DNA from: Duganella sp. BJB480
GTDB lineage: Bacteria > Pseudomonadota > Gammaproteobacteria > Burkholderiales > Burkholderiaceae_D
DNA length: 64,000 bases
Reading direction: 5' to 3'
Assembly: GCA_003416985.1 (NCBI GenBank)
Contig: QVIN01000002.1
Span: 558,001-622,000, forward strand
Shown: piece by piece, positions 31,480 to 42,293 of the stretch
Position numbering within the stretch: position 1 is the first letter of the stretch
Layout of the letters: each line of letters begins with the position of its first letter
The notes under the pieces: generated by a model
The model's input: the letters and a program-made list of their open reading frames with translations, nothing else
The model's database searches: none
What the model was told of the DNA's origin: nothing
Made by a program: the position numbers and the translations under genes

Positions 31480-32713
31480 GCACCGACAGCGACGCCGGGA
31501 GCAGCGTGGCCGTATAAGCACCACCTTCCACCCAAGCATCAACCATATTCGCCCACTCCTGCAGCATGTGCCGACGCTGTTCGCCGTATTCCGCTTTGTT
31601 GTAAATGGCTCGCGACGAACGTCCGTCCTCGTGCGCCAAGCACTTCTCGATCCAATCACGGTTGAAGCCAACTTCGTTGAGCAATGTCGATCCGGTTCGC
31701 CTCAGGTCGTGCACCGTGAACGGTTCCAATGGCAAACCTGCTGTTTTCGCCCTCTCAGCCACGATCTGTGTGACCCGATTCAACGTTGCCTGGGACATGC
31801 ACCGATCGGCGTCGTAACGCGACGGCAACACGTACTTGGAGCCGCCAGCACAAGTGTGCAGGGCCACCATGATGTCGAGTGCTTGCCGGGAAAGATAGAC
31901 GTTGTGCGGATTGCGACCCTTCATGCGGGACTTCGGAATGGTCCATAGAGCCGCCTCGAAATCGACCTCATCCCAAGTCGCCTGGATCAACTCGCTCTTA
32001 CGCACTAAGGTGAGGAGGATCATCCGTAGCGCCAGCCGGATGGTAGGGTATGTCGCCACTGACTCCATTTGGCGGTGCATCAACCGGATTTCGGTTGGCG
32101 TAAGCGCCCGGTCCTTCGGAACAAACGTAGCAATGGATGCCGCCCCCACATCGTCCGCAGGATTGGCGACCTTCTCACCGTGGAGGATCGCAAAGACGTA
32201 GATCTGTTTGACGATGTCGCGAACGTGAACGGCGGTGGCCGGCGCTCCCCGCGCCTTGACCTTCTGGCAGAGCGCTCGCAAATCGTCGGCGCTGATCTCG
32301 CCGAGCAGCCGATTTTTAAAAACTGGTGTGATGTCGCGGTCGATGATGCTCTTGCGCATTGAGCGCGTCGTCTCGGCCATCTTGGCACCCGCCAGCCACT
32401 TGACGGTAAATTCGCCGAAAGTCTTGGCCTCGGTCAGGCGGCGTTTTTCGCGCTGCTTCTCCATCGCTGGAGACTTGCCGTTACCAATTGCGCGCTTGGC
32501 ATCCAGCAGCTTCTCCCGGGCCATCGCCAGCGAGATCCCCGCCGGCCCATAACGGCCGATGGTCAGCGTCTCTCGACGCCCATTGAGGCGGTAGTCGTAG
32601 CGGAAAGCGATCGTACCCGCCGTTGATACCGTGACGTACATACCGTCACGGTCGGCGAGCTTATAGGGAGCCGCTCCAGGCTTGAGGTTTCGGAGTGCGG
32701 TGTCGGTAAGCAT
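31457..32713 (-). CDS. int: P4-type tyrosine recombinase (integrase) at guaA
   Basis: A 418-residue site-specific recombinase with an N-terminal DUF4102 arm-binding domain (LTDTALRNLKPGAAPYKLADRDGM, in part) and a C-terminal catalytic domain. The catalytic residues are visible: Arg in LVRKSELIQ, HDLRR, the second His in LAHED and the Tyr in IYNKAEYGEQ. I start at 32713, where AGGAG lies about ten bases upstream; an upstream ATG at 32752 is possible. The gene faces away from guaA and lies 299 bases from its 3' end, the usual setting of islands integrated at guaA. It is not the canonical Tn4371 integrase. Confidence 0.88.
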   Translation of the reverse strand: MLTDTALRNLKPGAAPYKLADRDGMYVTVSTAGTIAFRYDYRLNGRRETLTIGRYGPAGISLAMAREKLLDAKRAIGNGKSPAMEKQREKRRLTEAKTFGEFTVKWLAGAKMAETTRSMRKSIIDRDITPVFKNRLLGEISADDLRALCQKVKARGAPATAVHVRDIVKQIYVFAILHGEKVANPADDVGAASIATFVPKDRALTPTEIRLMHRQMESVATYPTIRLALRMILLTLVRKSELIQATWDEVDFEAALWTIPKSRMKGRNPHNVYLSRQALDIMVALHTCAGGSKYVLPSRYDADRCMSQATLNRVTQIVAERAKTAGLPLEPFTVHDLRRTGSTLLNEVGFNRDWIEKCLAHEDGRSSRAIYNKAEYGEQRRHMLQEWANMVDAWVEGGAYTATLLPASLSVPTLRALV

Positions 32714-32734
32714 CTTGGTTTTTCTCCTGTTCGA

Positions 32735-32850
32735 GACGGTTTTTACCGTCAAGGGTCAGAAGACCTAAAGATGCCCGAAAACCCGCATGAAACCTAGCTT
32801 TTCGGGTAGATTTTTACCGTCAAGACCGAAATAGTCAGAACGGTAAAAAT
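32735..32850. repeat. Direct and inverted repeats between integrase and guaA
   Basis: TTTTTACCGTCAAG occurs at 32740-32753 and 32811-32824, and the inverse CGGTAAAAAT at 32841-32850. The first copy is part of a perfect palindrome GACGGT/ACCGTC at 32735-32750. A CCCGAAAA/TTTTCGGG repeat (32774-32781, 32799-32806) lies between. Further on, around 32915-33000, short CGATAGCC-type repeats occur. These look like integrase arm-type or AlpA binding sites flanking the att core. Confidence 0.55.
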
Positions 32851-33010
32851 CTGGGTCTGAATCCGAGGTTAAAACCTTACCGTCAGCTTTACCGGCAAGT
32901 TATTTTGCTGGGGGTCGATAGCCACCGATAGCCACCGAGACGTAAATTCATATAAATCAACAACTTACGTCACTTTATCGATAGTGCTCGATAGCCCCCG
33001 AACAACCTCA

Positions 33011-33030
33011 AATCACTCCCACTCGATGGT
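33011..33030. other. Probable attachment site core within the 3' end of guaA
   Basis: The last codons of guaA (ending ATCGAGTGGGAGTGA on the coding strand) are a known integration target for guaA-associated islands. guaA remains intact because such elements restore its 3' end. I could not find a second copy in the window, so the other att site should lie beyond the left edge. Confidence 0.5.
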
Positions 33031-34623
33031 CGCAGGCGGCTTGCCGCTGATGTCGTACACCACCCGGTTGATGCCGCGCACTTCGTTGATGATGCGGTTG
33101 GACACCTTGCCCAGCAAGGCGTGCGGCAGGTGTGCCCAGTGCGCGGTCATGAAGTCCTGCGTCTGCACGGCGCGCAACGCCACCACGTATTCGTAGGTGC
33201 GGCCGTCGCCCATCACGCCCACCGACTTCACCGGCAAGAACACGGCGAACGCCTGCGACGTCGCCTCGTACCAGTTGGTCGGCACGCTGTCCTGGTCGAA
33301 GCCTGGCACCACCACCGGCTCGTACGGCGTATTGCGCAGCTCTTCGATGAAGATGGCGTCGGCGCGGCGCAGCAGGTCGGCGTAGTCCTTCTTCACTTCG
33401 CCGAGGATGCGCACACCCAGGCCCGGGCCGGGGAACGGATGACGGTAGACCATGTCATGCGGCAGGCCCAGCGCCACGCCCAGCTTGCGCACTTCGTCCT
33501 TGAACAGTTCGCGCAGCGGCTCCAGCAGCGACAGTTTCATGTGCTCCGGCAGGCCGCCCACGTTGTGGTGGCTCTTGATGGTCTGGCCCTTCTTGCCCTT
33601 GCCGGCCGACTCGATCACGTCCGGGTAGATGGTGCCCTGCGCCAGCCACTTGGCGTTGACCAGCTTGCCCGATTCGGCGTTGAACACCTCGACGAATTCG
33701 CGGCCGATGATCTTGCGCTTCTGCTCGGGATCGGCCACGCCGGCCAGGTGGCCCATGAACTGGTCCTCGGCGTCGATGCGGATCACCTTGACGCCCAGGT
33801 TCTTGGCGAACATGTCCATCACCATCTTGCCCTCGTCCAGGCGCAGCAGGCCGTGGTCGACGAACACGCAGGTCAGCTGGTCGCCGATGGCGCGGTGGAT
33901 CAGCGCGGCGGCCACCGACGAATCGACGCCGCCGGACAGGCCCAGGATCACTTCGTCGGTGCCGACCTGGGCGCGGATTTTCTCGACCGCTTCCGAGATG
34001 TAGTCCGGCATGTTCCAGTCCGATTTGCAGCCGCAGATCTCGTGCACGAAGCGGCCCAGCATGGCCTTGCCCTGCACTGTGTGGGTCACTTCCGGGTGCC
34101 ACTGCACGCCGTAGAAGCGCTTCTCCTCGTGGGCCATGGCGGCGATCGGGCAGCTCGGGGTGTTGCCCATCAGGACGAAGCCCGGTGGCATCTCCAGCAC
34201 CTTGTCGCCGTGGCTCATCCACACTTTCAGCATGCCGTGGCCTTCGTCGGTGACGAAGTCGTTGATGCCGTCGAGCAGCTTGGTGTGGCTGCGGGCGCGC
34301 ACCTCGGCGTAACCGAATTCACGCACCAGGCCGTTCTCGACCTTGCCGCCCAGCTGGGCCGCCATGGTTTGCATGCCGTAGCAGATCCCCAGCACCGGCA
34401 CGCCCAGTTCGAACACGGCGTCCGGCGCGCGCGGGGCGTCGCCTTCCAGCGTCGAGCTGTGGCTGCCCGACAGGATCACGCCGGCGGCGCCGTAGTTGCG
34501 CACGAATTCGTCGCTGACGTCGTACGGGTACACTTCCGAGAACACGCCGGCGTCGCGCACGCGGCGCGCGATCAGCTGGGTGACTTGGGAGCCGAAATCG
34601 AGGATGAGGATTTTTGAGTGCAT
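33013..34623 (-). CDS. guaA: GMP synthase (glutamine-hydrolysing)
   Basis: A 536-residue enzyme converting XMP to GMP. The N-terminal class I amidotransferase has GICYGMQ with the catalytic Cys and WHPEV with the His. The ATP-pyrophosphatase part has [17 protein letters not shown], and the C-terminal dimerisation domain has KPPATIEWE at the end. It follows guaB in the same direction, 69 bases apart, with a hairpin terminator in between. Full length and apparently functional although an island is integrated at its 3' end. Confidence 0.97.
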   Translation of the reverse strand: MHSKILILDFGSQVTQLIARRVRDAGVFSEVYPYDVSDEFVRNYGAAGVILSGSHSSTLEGDAPRAPDAVFELGVPVLGICYGMQTMAAQLGGKVENGLVREFGYAEVRARSHTKLLDGINDFVTDEGHGMLKVWMSHGDKVLEMPPGFVLMGNTPSCPIAAMAHEEKRFYGVQWHPEVTHTVQGKAMLGRFVHEICGCKSDWNMPDYISEAVEKIRAQVGTDEVILGLSGGVDSSVAAALIHRAIGDQLTCVFVDHGLLRLDEGKMVMDMFAKNLGVKVIRIDAEDQFMGHLAGVADPEQKRKIIGREFVEVFNAESGKLVNAKWLAQGTIYPDVIESAGKGKKGQTIKSHHNVGGLPEHMKLSLLEPLRELFKDEVRKLGVALGLPHDMVYRHPFPGPGLGVRILGEVKKDYADLLRRADAIFIEELRNTPYEPVVVPGFDQDSVPTNWYEATSQAFAVFLPVKSVGVMGDGRTYEYVVALRAVQTQDFMTAHWAHLPHALLGKVSNRIINEVRGINRVVYDISGKPPATIEWE

Positions 34624-34649
34624 GAGTAATGTACTGGAGAGGTAAAGAA

Positions 34650-34681
34650 TAGAAAAACGCCGGCTTTGCTAAGCCGGCGTT
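34650..34681 (-). terminator. Intrinsic terminator between guaB and guaA (-)
   Basis: An eleven-base perfect stem AACGCCGGCTT/AAGCCGGCGTT (34656-34666, 34671-34681) with a four-base loop. On the minus strand it is followed by TTTTTCT, so transcripts of guaB probably end or are attenuated before guaA. Confidence 0.72.
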
Positions 34682-34692
34682 GCAAGGACGGT

Positions 34693-36564
<1,872 letters not shown>

Positions 36565-37707
36565 ATGAACTTGAATAAATACCTGATCGGACTCGTGGCT
36601 TCCGTCGCCACCTGCTCCGCCTTCGCCAGTCCCTTGTTATCCGAGGGATTCAACGACATCAGCACCCTCGGCGCCAGCGGATGGGTCATGACCAACAACA
36701 GCGGCGCAGTCGGCTCGACCAACTGGTTCCAGGGGCAGGACTTCGCCTTCCCCGCCGCTGCCGGCGCCAGCAACTCCTACATCGCGGCCAACTTCAACAA
36801 CGCGGTCTTCGGTGGCGCCGTCAGCAACTGGCTGATCACGCCGGAAGTGGCGATGACCAACGGCGAGCAATTGAACTTCTCGCTGCGCTTGCTGGGGGAA
36901 GGCGCGGTCGATACCGTTCAAGTCTATTACAGCACCGCGGGCGCCAGCAGCAATGTCGGCAGCACCGCCACCTCCACCGGCGACTTCCGGCTGCTGGGCA
37001 CCTACAGCGCGTCCGCCGACACCGGCTGGACCAACAACACGCTGGCCCTGTCCGGCCTGTCCGGCGCCACCACCGGCCGCTACGCCTTCCGCTATCTGGT
37101 CGACGATACGTCCGTCAACGGCGACTACATCGGCATCGACTCGGTCAACATCAGCGCCGTGCCGGAACCGACCACCGCACTGATGCTGCTGCTGGGCCTG
37201 GGCGTGGTGGCGTTCAGCCGCAAGAAGCAGCTGCGCCTGCTGGCCTTGGCCGGCCTGTCCGCCAGCACCCTGGTGGCGCAAGCGGCCGAGCCGCAGACCG
37301 GCGCCAATGGCCTGATGAGCTTCCCGAACGCGCGCGTCGCCGTGCAGCCTGAACTGGTCGCGACCGCCGCGCCAGCCGGCAGCGGCATGGTCGCCTATAA
37401 AGACGCCGCCACCGGCCAGCTGGTCGGCCCGTCGGCAGAACAGGCAGCCGAGCTGGCCGCCGCGGCAGTGCCCGCCGCCGCCAGCGTGCAATCCACCGGC
37501 CGCCAGGCCGCCACCGCCCGCGTCGCCCCGCTGACCACCGCGCGTGGCGGCGTCGGCCGCAAGCTCGACGACTCCACCGCCAGCTACGCCGTCGTCCACA
37601 AGGACGCCAACGGCCAGCTGGTCGAATCCTGCGTTCCCGGCGAAGACGTCGCCAGCCATTTGGCGCACGGCCCCAGCCTGCCTGCCGCACAAGGAGAACA
37701 ACAATGA
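36565..37707 (+). CDS. PEP-CTERM protein with C-terminal extension beyond the sorting signal
   Basis: A 380-residue secreted protein. A signal peptide (residues 1-22) leads to a choice-of-anchor-type beta domain (LSEGFNDISTLGASGWV ... YAFRYLVDD). At about 201-223 is VPEPTTALMLLLGLGVVAFSRKK, a complete PEP-CTERM exosortase signal. Instead of ending there, the frame continues with a second hydrophobic stretch (LRLLALAGLSASTLVAQA) and about 145 residues rich in Ala/Thr with AYKDAATGQLVG and VVHKDANGQLVESC. This resembles the separate post-PEP-CTERM-1 domain proteins, here fused. The stop overlaps the protease gene by four bases. Exosortase would be encoded elsewhere. Confidence 0.8.
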   Translation: MNLNKYLIGLVASVATCSAFASPLLSEGFNDISTLGASGWVMTNNSGAVGSTNWFQGQDFAFPAAAGASNSYIAANFNNAVFGGAVSNWLITPEVAMTNGEQLNFSLRLLGEGAVDTVQVYYSTAGASSNVGSTATSTGDFRLLGTYSASADTGWTNNTLALSGLSGATTGRYAFRYLVDDTSVNGDYIGIDSVNISAVPEPTTALMLLLGLGVVAFSRKKQLRLLALAGLSASTLVAQAAEPQTGANGLMSFPNARVAVQPELVATAAPAGSGMVAYKDAATGQLVGPSAEQAAELAAAAVPAAASVQSTGRQAATARVAPLTTARGGVGRKLDDSTASYAVVHKDANGQLVESCVPGEDVASHLAHGPSLPAAQGEQQ

Positions 37708-39119
37708 AGCGCTTCACCCTGAACGCAGCGGCCGCAGCGGCCGCCTGCCTGTTCGCCTCGTCCGCCTGGGCCGCCGCCACCATCGTGATCGTCAACGGCG
37801 ACCCGGCCAACGTCGGCTTCAATGACCCGACCGTGGTCGCTCCCGTCGGCGGCAACGCCGGCACCACGCTGGGCGTGCAGCGCCTGAACGCATTCCAGGC
37901 CGCCGCCAACAAATGGGGCGCCACGCTGACCAGCACCACCCCGATCCGCGTGCTGGCCACGTGGGAAGCGCTGACCTGCACCGCCACCTCGGCCGTGCTG
38001 GGCAGCGCCGGCGCCACCGAGATCTTCCACGACTTCGACGGCGCGCCGCAGGCCGGCGCCTGGTTCGGCAAGGCCCAGACCGCCAAGCTGACCGGCTCCG
38101 ATCCGGATTCGTCGGTGGCCGACATCCGCGCCCGCTTCAACATCAACCTGGGCAAGTCCAACTGCCTGGCCGGCTCGCCGTTCTACCTGGGCCTGGACGC
38201 CAACCACGGCACCGCCGTCGACCTGGTGACGGTGCTGACCCATGAATTCGGCCACGGCCTGGGCTTCCAGACCTACACCAACGGCTCGACCGGCGCGCAG
38301 CTGGGCGGCGTGCCCAGCGTGTGGGACTTCTACCTGAAGGACAGCACCACCAACAAGCTGTGGAAGGACATGACGGACGCCGAGCGCGCCGCCTCGTCGC
38401 TCAAATCGGGCAAGCTGGTCTGGACCGGCCCGATCGCCAACAGCTACGTCAGCACCGTGCTGCAGCAAGGCGCCCCGGCGCTGACGCTGATCAGCCCGGC
38501 AAACATCGCCGGCAGCCTGCAGGTCGGCACGGCCAGCTTCGGCCCGGCGCTGAGCAGCCCGGGCCGCACCGGCGAGATCATGCCGGTGGTCGACACCGCC
38601 CCCAACCTCGGCCTGGCCTGCGGCCCGCTGTCGGCGCTCAACGCCGCCGCGGTCAACGGCAAGATCGCGCTGGTGGACCGTGGCGTGTGCGCCTTCACGA
38701 TCAAGGCCAAGGCGGTGCAGGACGCCGGCGCGATCGGCATGATCGTGGCCGACAACGCCCCCGGCTCGCCACCGCCAGGCCTGGGCGGCAGCGATCCGAG
38801 CGTCACCATTCCGGCGGTCCGCATTTCGCAGGAAGACGGCATCGCCCTGAAGACGGCCCTGGCCAAGCGCACCCGCCTGCATTCCAACGTGTTCGCCAAC
38901 CTCGGCGTGAACCTGGCGCTGCGCGCCGGGGCCGATGCGGCGGGCCGCCTGCAGATGTTCGCACCCAATCCGTACCAGAGCGGTTCGTCGGTGTCGCACT
39001 ACGACGTCAGCGCCTTCCCCAACCTGCTGATGGAGCCGGCGATCAACAACGACCTGACCCACGAAGTCACGCCGCCGTTCGACCTGTCCTTCCCGCTGCT
39101 GCGTGATGTAGGCTGGTAA
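37704..39119 (+). CDS. Secreted PA-domain zinc metalloprotease
   Basis: A 471-residue protein with a signal peptide (to about AWA, residue 23). The zinc-binding motif HEFGHGLGF is centred near residue 176. A PA domain is inserted after it (about 270-380, CGPLSALNAAAVNGKIALVDRG and DAGAIGMIVADNAPG). The end, PPFDLSFPLLRDVGW, is common in this metazincin-like family. It starts inside the stop of the PEP-CTERM fusion gene (ATGA), so the two are co-translated and may act together outside the cell or in the outer layer. Confidence 0.85.
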   Translation: MKRFTLNAAAAAAACLFASSAWAAATIVIVNGDPANVGFNDPTVVAPVGGNAGTTLGVQRLNAFQAAANKWGATLTSTTPIRVLATWEALTCTATSAVLGSAGATEIFHDFDGAPQAGAWFGKAQTAKLTGSDPDSSVADIRARFNINLGKSNCLAGSPFYLGLDANHGTAVDLVTVLTHEFGHGLGFQTYTNGSTGAQLGGVPSVWDFYLKDSTTNKLWKDMTDAERAASSLKSGKLVWTGPIANSYVSTVLQQGAPALTLISPANIAGSLQVGTASFGPALSSPGRTGEIMPVVDTAPNLGLACGPLSALNAAAVNGKIALVDRGVCAFTIKAKAVQDAGAIGMIVADNAPGSPPPGLGGSDPSVTIPAVRISQEDGIALKTALAKRTRLHSNVFANLGVNLALRAGADAAGRLQMFAPNPYQSGSSVSHYDVSAFPNLLMEPAINNDLTHEVTPPFDLSFPLLRDVGW

Positions 39120-39146
39120 GCACCACGGCGGCATCCGCCACCGAGA

Positions 39147-39178
39147 GCCCGTCGCCCTTTGGCCGACGGGCTTTTTTC
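39147..39178 (+). terminator. Intrinsic terminator after the metalloprotease gene
   Basis: Eight-base stem GCCCGTCG/CGACGGGC (39147-39154, 39164-39171) followed by TTTTTT. Confidence 0.85.
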
Positions 39179-39241
39179 TTTGCGGTTGACAGTGGCGGCG
39201 AATCATGGCGAAATCGGGGCTGGCCTTACTGGAGCCCCACC

Positions 39242-39745
39242 ATGACTTACCGTATCCTGCGCGGCCTGGCCGGCGCCCTGCTGCTGGCAGCCTCCTCGCT
39301 GGCGATGGCCCAGTACATCTGGATCGACGACAAGGGCGTCAAGCAGTTGTCGGACCGTCCGCCACCGCCGTCGGTGCCGGAAAAGCGCATCCTGAAGGCG
39401 CCCGGCAAGGCGCCGTTCAATCCCAACGCCGAGCCCGAAGCGCTGGCCGCCGAGCCGGCGACAGAGGCGGCCATCAAGCGTCCGCCCACGCTGGCCGAGC
39501 GCAACGCCGACTTCAACAAGCGCAAGGACGAAGCGGCGGCCGCCGCCCAAAAGGCCGCCGACGAGGCCCGGCAAAAGGCCGACATCGCCGCCAACTGCGA
39601 CGCCGCCCGCAAGAACCTGCAGGCGCTGGCCGACGGCGTACGCATGACCAATTACGACAGCAAGGGCGAACGCGGCATCATGGGCGACGCCGAACGCACC
39701 GAAATGGCGAAAAAGAATCAAAAAGTGTTGGCCGGATGCAAATAG
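39242..39745 (+). CDS. DUF4124 domain-containing periplasmic protein
   Basis: A 167-residue protein with a cleavable signal peptide (to AMA, about residue 23). The DUF4124 segment follows: QYIWIDDKGVKQLSDRPPPPSVPEKR. After it comes an Ala/Lys/Glu-rich helical tail (about 85-125) likely to be coiled-coil, and it ends with MAKKNQKVLAGCK. In related bacteria a DUF4124 gene sits between guaB and rnfH-ratA-smpB, so it marks the ancestral gene order interrupted here by accessory genes. Function unknown. Confidence 0.82.
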   Translation: MTYRILRGLAGALLLAASSLAMAQYIWIDDKGVKQLSDRPPPPSVPEKRILKAPGKAPFNPNAEPEALAAEPATEAAIKRPPTLAERNADFNKRKDEAAAAAQKAADEARQKADIAANCDAARKNLQALADGVRMTNYDSKGERGIMGDAERTEMAKKNQKVLAGCK

Positions 39746-39809
39746 CCACTGTCGGTGGGCGGCCTTGCTGCCGTATGATATCGCTATCAACATTTCTTCC
39801 CGGCCCAAC

Positions 39810-40838
39810 ATGATCAAACCAGCAGCGAACAAGAGCCGCGCCAGCGGCCGCATCACCTTGGCGATGGTGGCGGCGCACGCCGGCGTGGCGACCATGACCG
39901 CCTCGCGCGCCATCACACAGCCGGACATGGTGTCGCAGGCGCTGCGCGACCGGGTGGACCAGGCCGTCGTCGAACTGGGCTACGTGCCCAACCGCGCCGC
40001 GCGCGCGCTGGCCTCGTCGCAGTCCAAGGTGATCGCGGTGCTGGTGCCGTCGCTGTCGAACGCGGTGTTCACCGAGGTGCTGGCCGGCATCCAGGACGCG
40101 CTGGACGCCGACGATTACCAGATCCTGATCGGCAATACCCGCTATTCCGACAAGGAAGAGGAAAAGCTGATCGGCACCTACCTGCAGTCCAACCCCGACG
40201 GCATGCTGCTGTCGGGCCTGAGCCACAGCCCGCGCGTGCAGCAGATCCTGACCAATTCGCGCGTGCCGGTGGTGTCGATGATGGACATGTCCACCGATCC
40301 GTCGCAGCTGACGGTGGGCTTCTCGCAGGTGCAGGCCGGCTACGCGATGACGCGCTACCTGATCGACAAGGGCCACCGCCGCATCGGCTTCCTGGCCGCG
40401 CAGCTGGACGAGCGCACGCTGCGGCGCGCCGAAGGCTACCGCCAGGCCATGCAGGAAGCCGGCCTGCTCGACAACAAGCTGGAAGTGATGGTGGGCGAAC
40501 CGTCCACCATCGCGCTGGGCGCCGAGCTGCTGGGCCGCATGCTGGCGCAGGCGCCCGATTGCGACGCCATCTTCTGCTGCAACGACGACCTGGCGCACGG
40601 CGCGGTCTACCAGTGCCAGCGGCGCGGCATCAACGTGCCGGCGCAGCTGGCCATCTGCGGCTTCAACGACCTGCCCGCGTCGGCGTGGATGAATCCGTCG
40701 CTGACCACGGTCGCCACGCCGCGCTACCGCATCGGCTACGAGGCGGCCAAGCTGCTGCGCGCCGTGATCAAGGGCGAAGACCCGGCCAACAAGCAGATCG
40801 ACCTGGGCTTCACGCTGATGGCGCGCGAGAGCGCGTAG
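39810..40838 (+). CDS. LacI-family transcriptional regulator (GntR-like)
   Basis: A 342-residue LacI-type regulator. The start at 39810 (MIKPAANKSRAS) is preferred over an upstream one. The HTH (ITLAMVAAHAGVATMTASRAI) and hinge (YVPNRAARALAS) lie in residues 15-65. The effector domain resembles a periplasmic sugar-binding protein, with AICGFNDLPASAWMNPSLTTV at the end. It precedes the GPH transporter and GH94 phosphorylase genes and probably represses them through the TAGCGCTA palindrome at 40916-40923. Confidence 0.9.
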   Translation: MIKPAANKSRASGRITLAMVAAHAGVATMTASRAITQPDMVSQALRDRVDQAVVELGYVPNRAARALASSQSKVIAVLVPSLSNAVFTEVLAGIQDALDADDYQILIGNTRYSDKEEEKLIGTYLQSNPDGMLLSGLSHSPRVQQILTNSRVPVVSMMDMSTDPSQLTVGFSQVQAGYAMTRYLIDKGHRRIGFLAAQLDERTLRRAEGYRQAMQEAGLLDNKLEVMVGEPSTIALGAELLGRMLAQAPDCDAIFCCNDDLAHGAVYQCQRRGINVPAQLAICGFNDLPASAWMNPSLTTVATPRYRIGYEAAKLLRAVIKGEDPANKQIDLGFTLMARESA

Positions 40839-40870
40839 TGTGCGGCGGCGCTGCGCCGCAACATCAAATC

Positions 40871-40925
40871 TTGTTTACAAATTTCGCCAAACGCTTACAC
40901 TGCGATCACCTTTGTTAGCGCTACC
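40871..40925 (+). promoter_or_regulatory. Promoter and LacI-type operator before the GPH transporter
   Basis: TTGTTT at 40871-40876 and TACACT at 40895-40900, 18 bases apart, make a sigma-70-like promoter. Downstream GTTAGCGCTACC (40914-40925), with the perfect core TAGCGCTA, is typical of LacI-family operators. Confidence 0.6.
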
Positions 40926-40928
40926 ATA

Positions 40929-42293
40929 GTGGACGAACATGTGAAGACTTCCCTGACCTGGCGTGAAAAAATCAGCTACGGCATCGCCGATATGGGCTTC
41001 AATTTTTATTGGACCAATATCGCCACCTTCCTGCTGATCTTCTACACCGACGTCTTCGGCATCTCGGCCGCGGCGGCGGCGTCCATGGTGTTCGCCATCA
41101 AGATCGTCAACGCCTTCACCGATCCGCTGATCGGCGCCCTCGCCGACCGCACCAACACCCGCTTCGGCAAGTTCCGCCCCTACCTGATCTGGGTTCCGCT
41201 GCCGCTGGCCGGCGCCGCCTTCCTGACCTACACCACGCCCGACCTGTCCGAGGGCGGCAAGATCGCCTGGGCCTACGGTACTTATCTGCTGATGATGGTC
41301 TGCTACACCTGCATCAACATTCCGTACAACGCCTTGTCCGGCGTGCTCTCGGCCGACCCGCAGGAGCGCTCCACCGTCAACGGCCTGCGCTTCATCTTCG
41401 CCTTCGCCGGCGGCACGCTGGTCACGGCGGCCACGCCGGCGCTGGTGCGCTGGCTGGGGCACGGCGACGACAAACTGGGCTGGCAGTTGACGATGCTGGC
41501 GTGGGGCACGCTGGCGTCCGCGCTGTTCGTGACGACCTTCGTCAACACGCGCGAACGCGTGGCGCCCGTTCCCTCGCAGCGGTCCAACGTCTGGCAGGAC
41601 ATTCGCGACCTGTCGCGCAACCGGCCGTGGGTGGCGCTGTTCTTCCTGGCGCTGATCATCATGATCACCATCACGCTGCGCACCACCAGCGCGGCCTACT
41701 ACTTTAAGTACGTGGTCGGCAGGCCGGAGCTGATGCAGGGCTTCGTGCCGGCCTATATGATGTCGGCCGCCGCCGGCGCCGCACTGACGCCGGTCCTGAC
41801 GCGCTTCATCGACAAGCGCAAGCTGATGATGATTTTGATGAGCACCACCACCCTGCTGTCGCTGGCCTTCTTCTTCGTCGGCAAGGAGCAGGTCACGCTG
41901 ATGTTCGCGCTGCAGATCGCCACCGGCCTGGTGCTCGGTCCGAAATCGCCGCTGGCCTTCTCGATGTACGCCGACACCGCCGACTACAACGAATGGCGCA
42001 CCGGCCGCCGCGCCACCGCGATGACCTTCGCCGCCGCCACCTTCTCGCAAAAGCTGGGCACCGCCGTCGCGGTGGCCGTCATCGGCTGGCTGTTCACGCG
42101 GCTGGGCTACGTGGCCAATGTGGCGCAGTCGGCCGGCTCGCAGGCCGGCATCGTCTGGCTGATGTCATTGATACCGGCGGCGTTCGCACTGTGCGCGGTC
42201 ACCGTGATGTACTTCTATAACCTCGACAACGCCATGCTGGCCAGGATCCAGGCGGACCTGGCGGCGCGCAAAACACATTTGGAGACCGATTGA
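40929..42293 (+). CDS. GPH-family (MFS) sugar:cation symporter
   Basis: A 454-residue inner-membrane transporter with about 12 transmembrane segments. [18 protein letters not shown] and [25 protein letters not shown] (residues about 59-83, in part) are hallmarks of the glycoside-pentoside-hexuronide symporter family. The start is GTG (40929), with another GTG four codons on. It overlaps the GH94 gene (TGATG) and is preceded by a LacI-type gene and operator. The substrate is probably the disaccharide or aldobionate used by the GH94 enzyme. Confidence 0.9.
   Translation: MDEHVKTSLTWREKISYGIADMGFNFYWTNIATFLLIFYTDVFGISAAAAASMVFAIKIVNAFTDPLIGALADRTNTRFGKFRPYLIWVPLPLAGAAFLTYTTPDLSEGGKIAWAYGTYLLMMVCYTCINIPYNALSGVLSADPQERSTVNGLRFIFAFAGGTLVTAATPALVRWLGHGDDKLGWQLTMLAWGTLASALFVTTFVNTRERVAPVPSQRSNVWQDIRDLSRNRPWVALFFLALIIMITITLRTTSAAYYFKYVVGRPELMQGFVPAYMMSAAAGAALTPVLTRFIDKRKLMMILMSTTTLLSLAFFFVGKEQVTLMFALQIATGLVLGPKSPLAFSMYADTADYNEWRTGRRATAMTFAAATFSQKLGTAVAVAVIGWLFTRLGYVANVAQSAGSQAGIVWLMSLIPAAFALCAVTVMYFYNLDNAMLARIQADLAARKTHLETD

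Noticed and set aside
32915..33000. CGATAGCC repeats as a CRISPR array
   Set aside because: Only short irregular copies without uniform spacers; more likely recombination-site repeats.
33121..34617. 498-residue open frame opposite guaA, and a similar one opposite guaB (34666-36159)
   Set aside because: Both are antisense to certain housekeeping genes and are low-complexity His/Val/Arg sequences.
37584..39206. 540-residue open frame on the minus strand opposite the metalloprotease
   Set aside because: The opposite frame has signal peptide, HEFGH motif and PA domain; this one has none.
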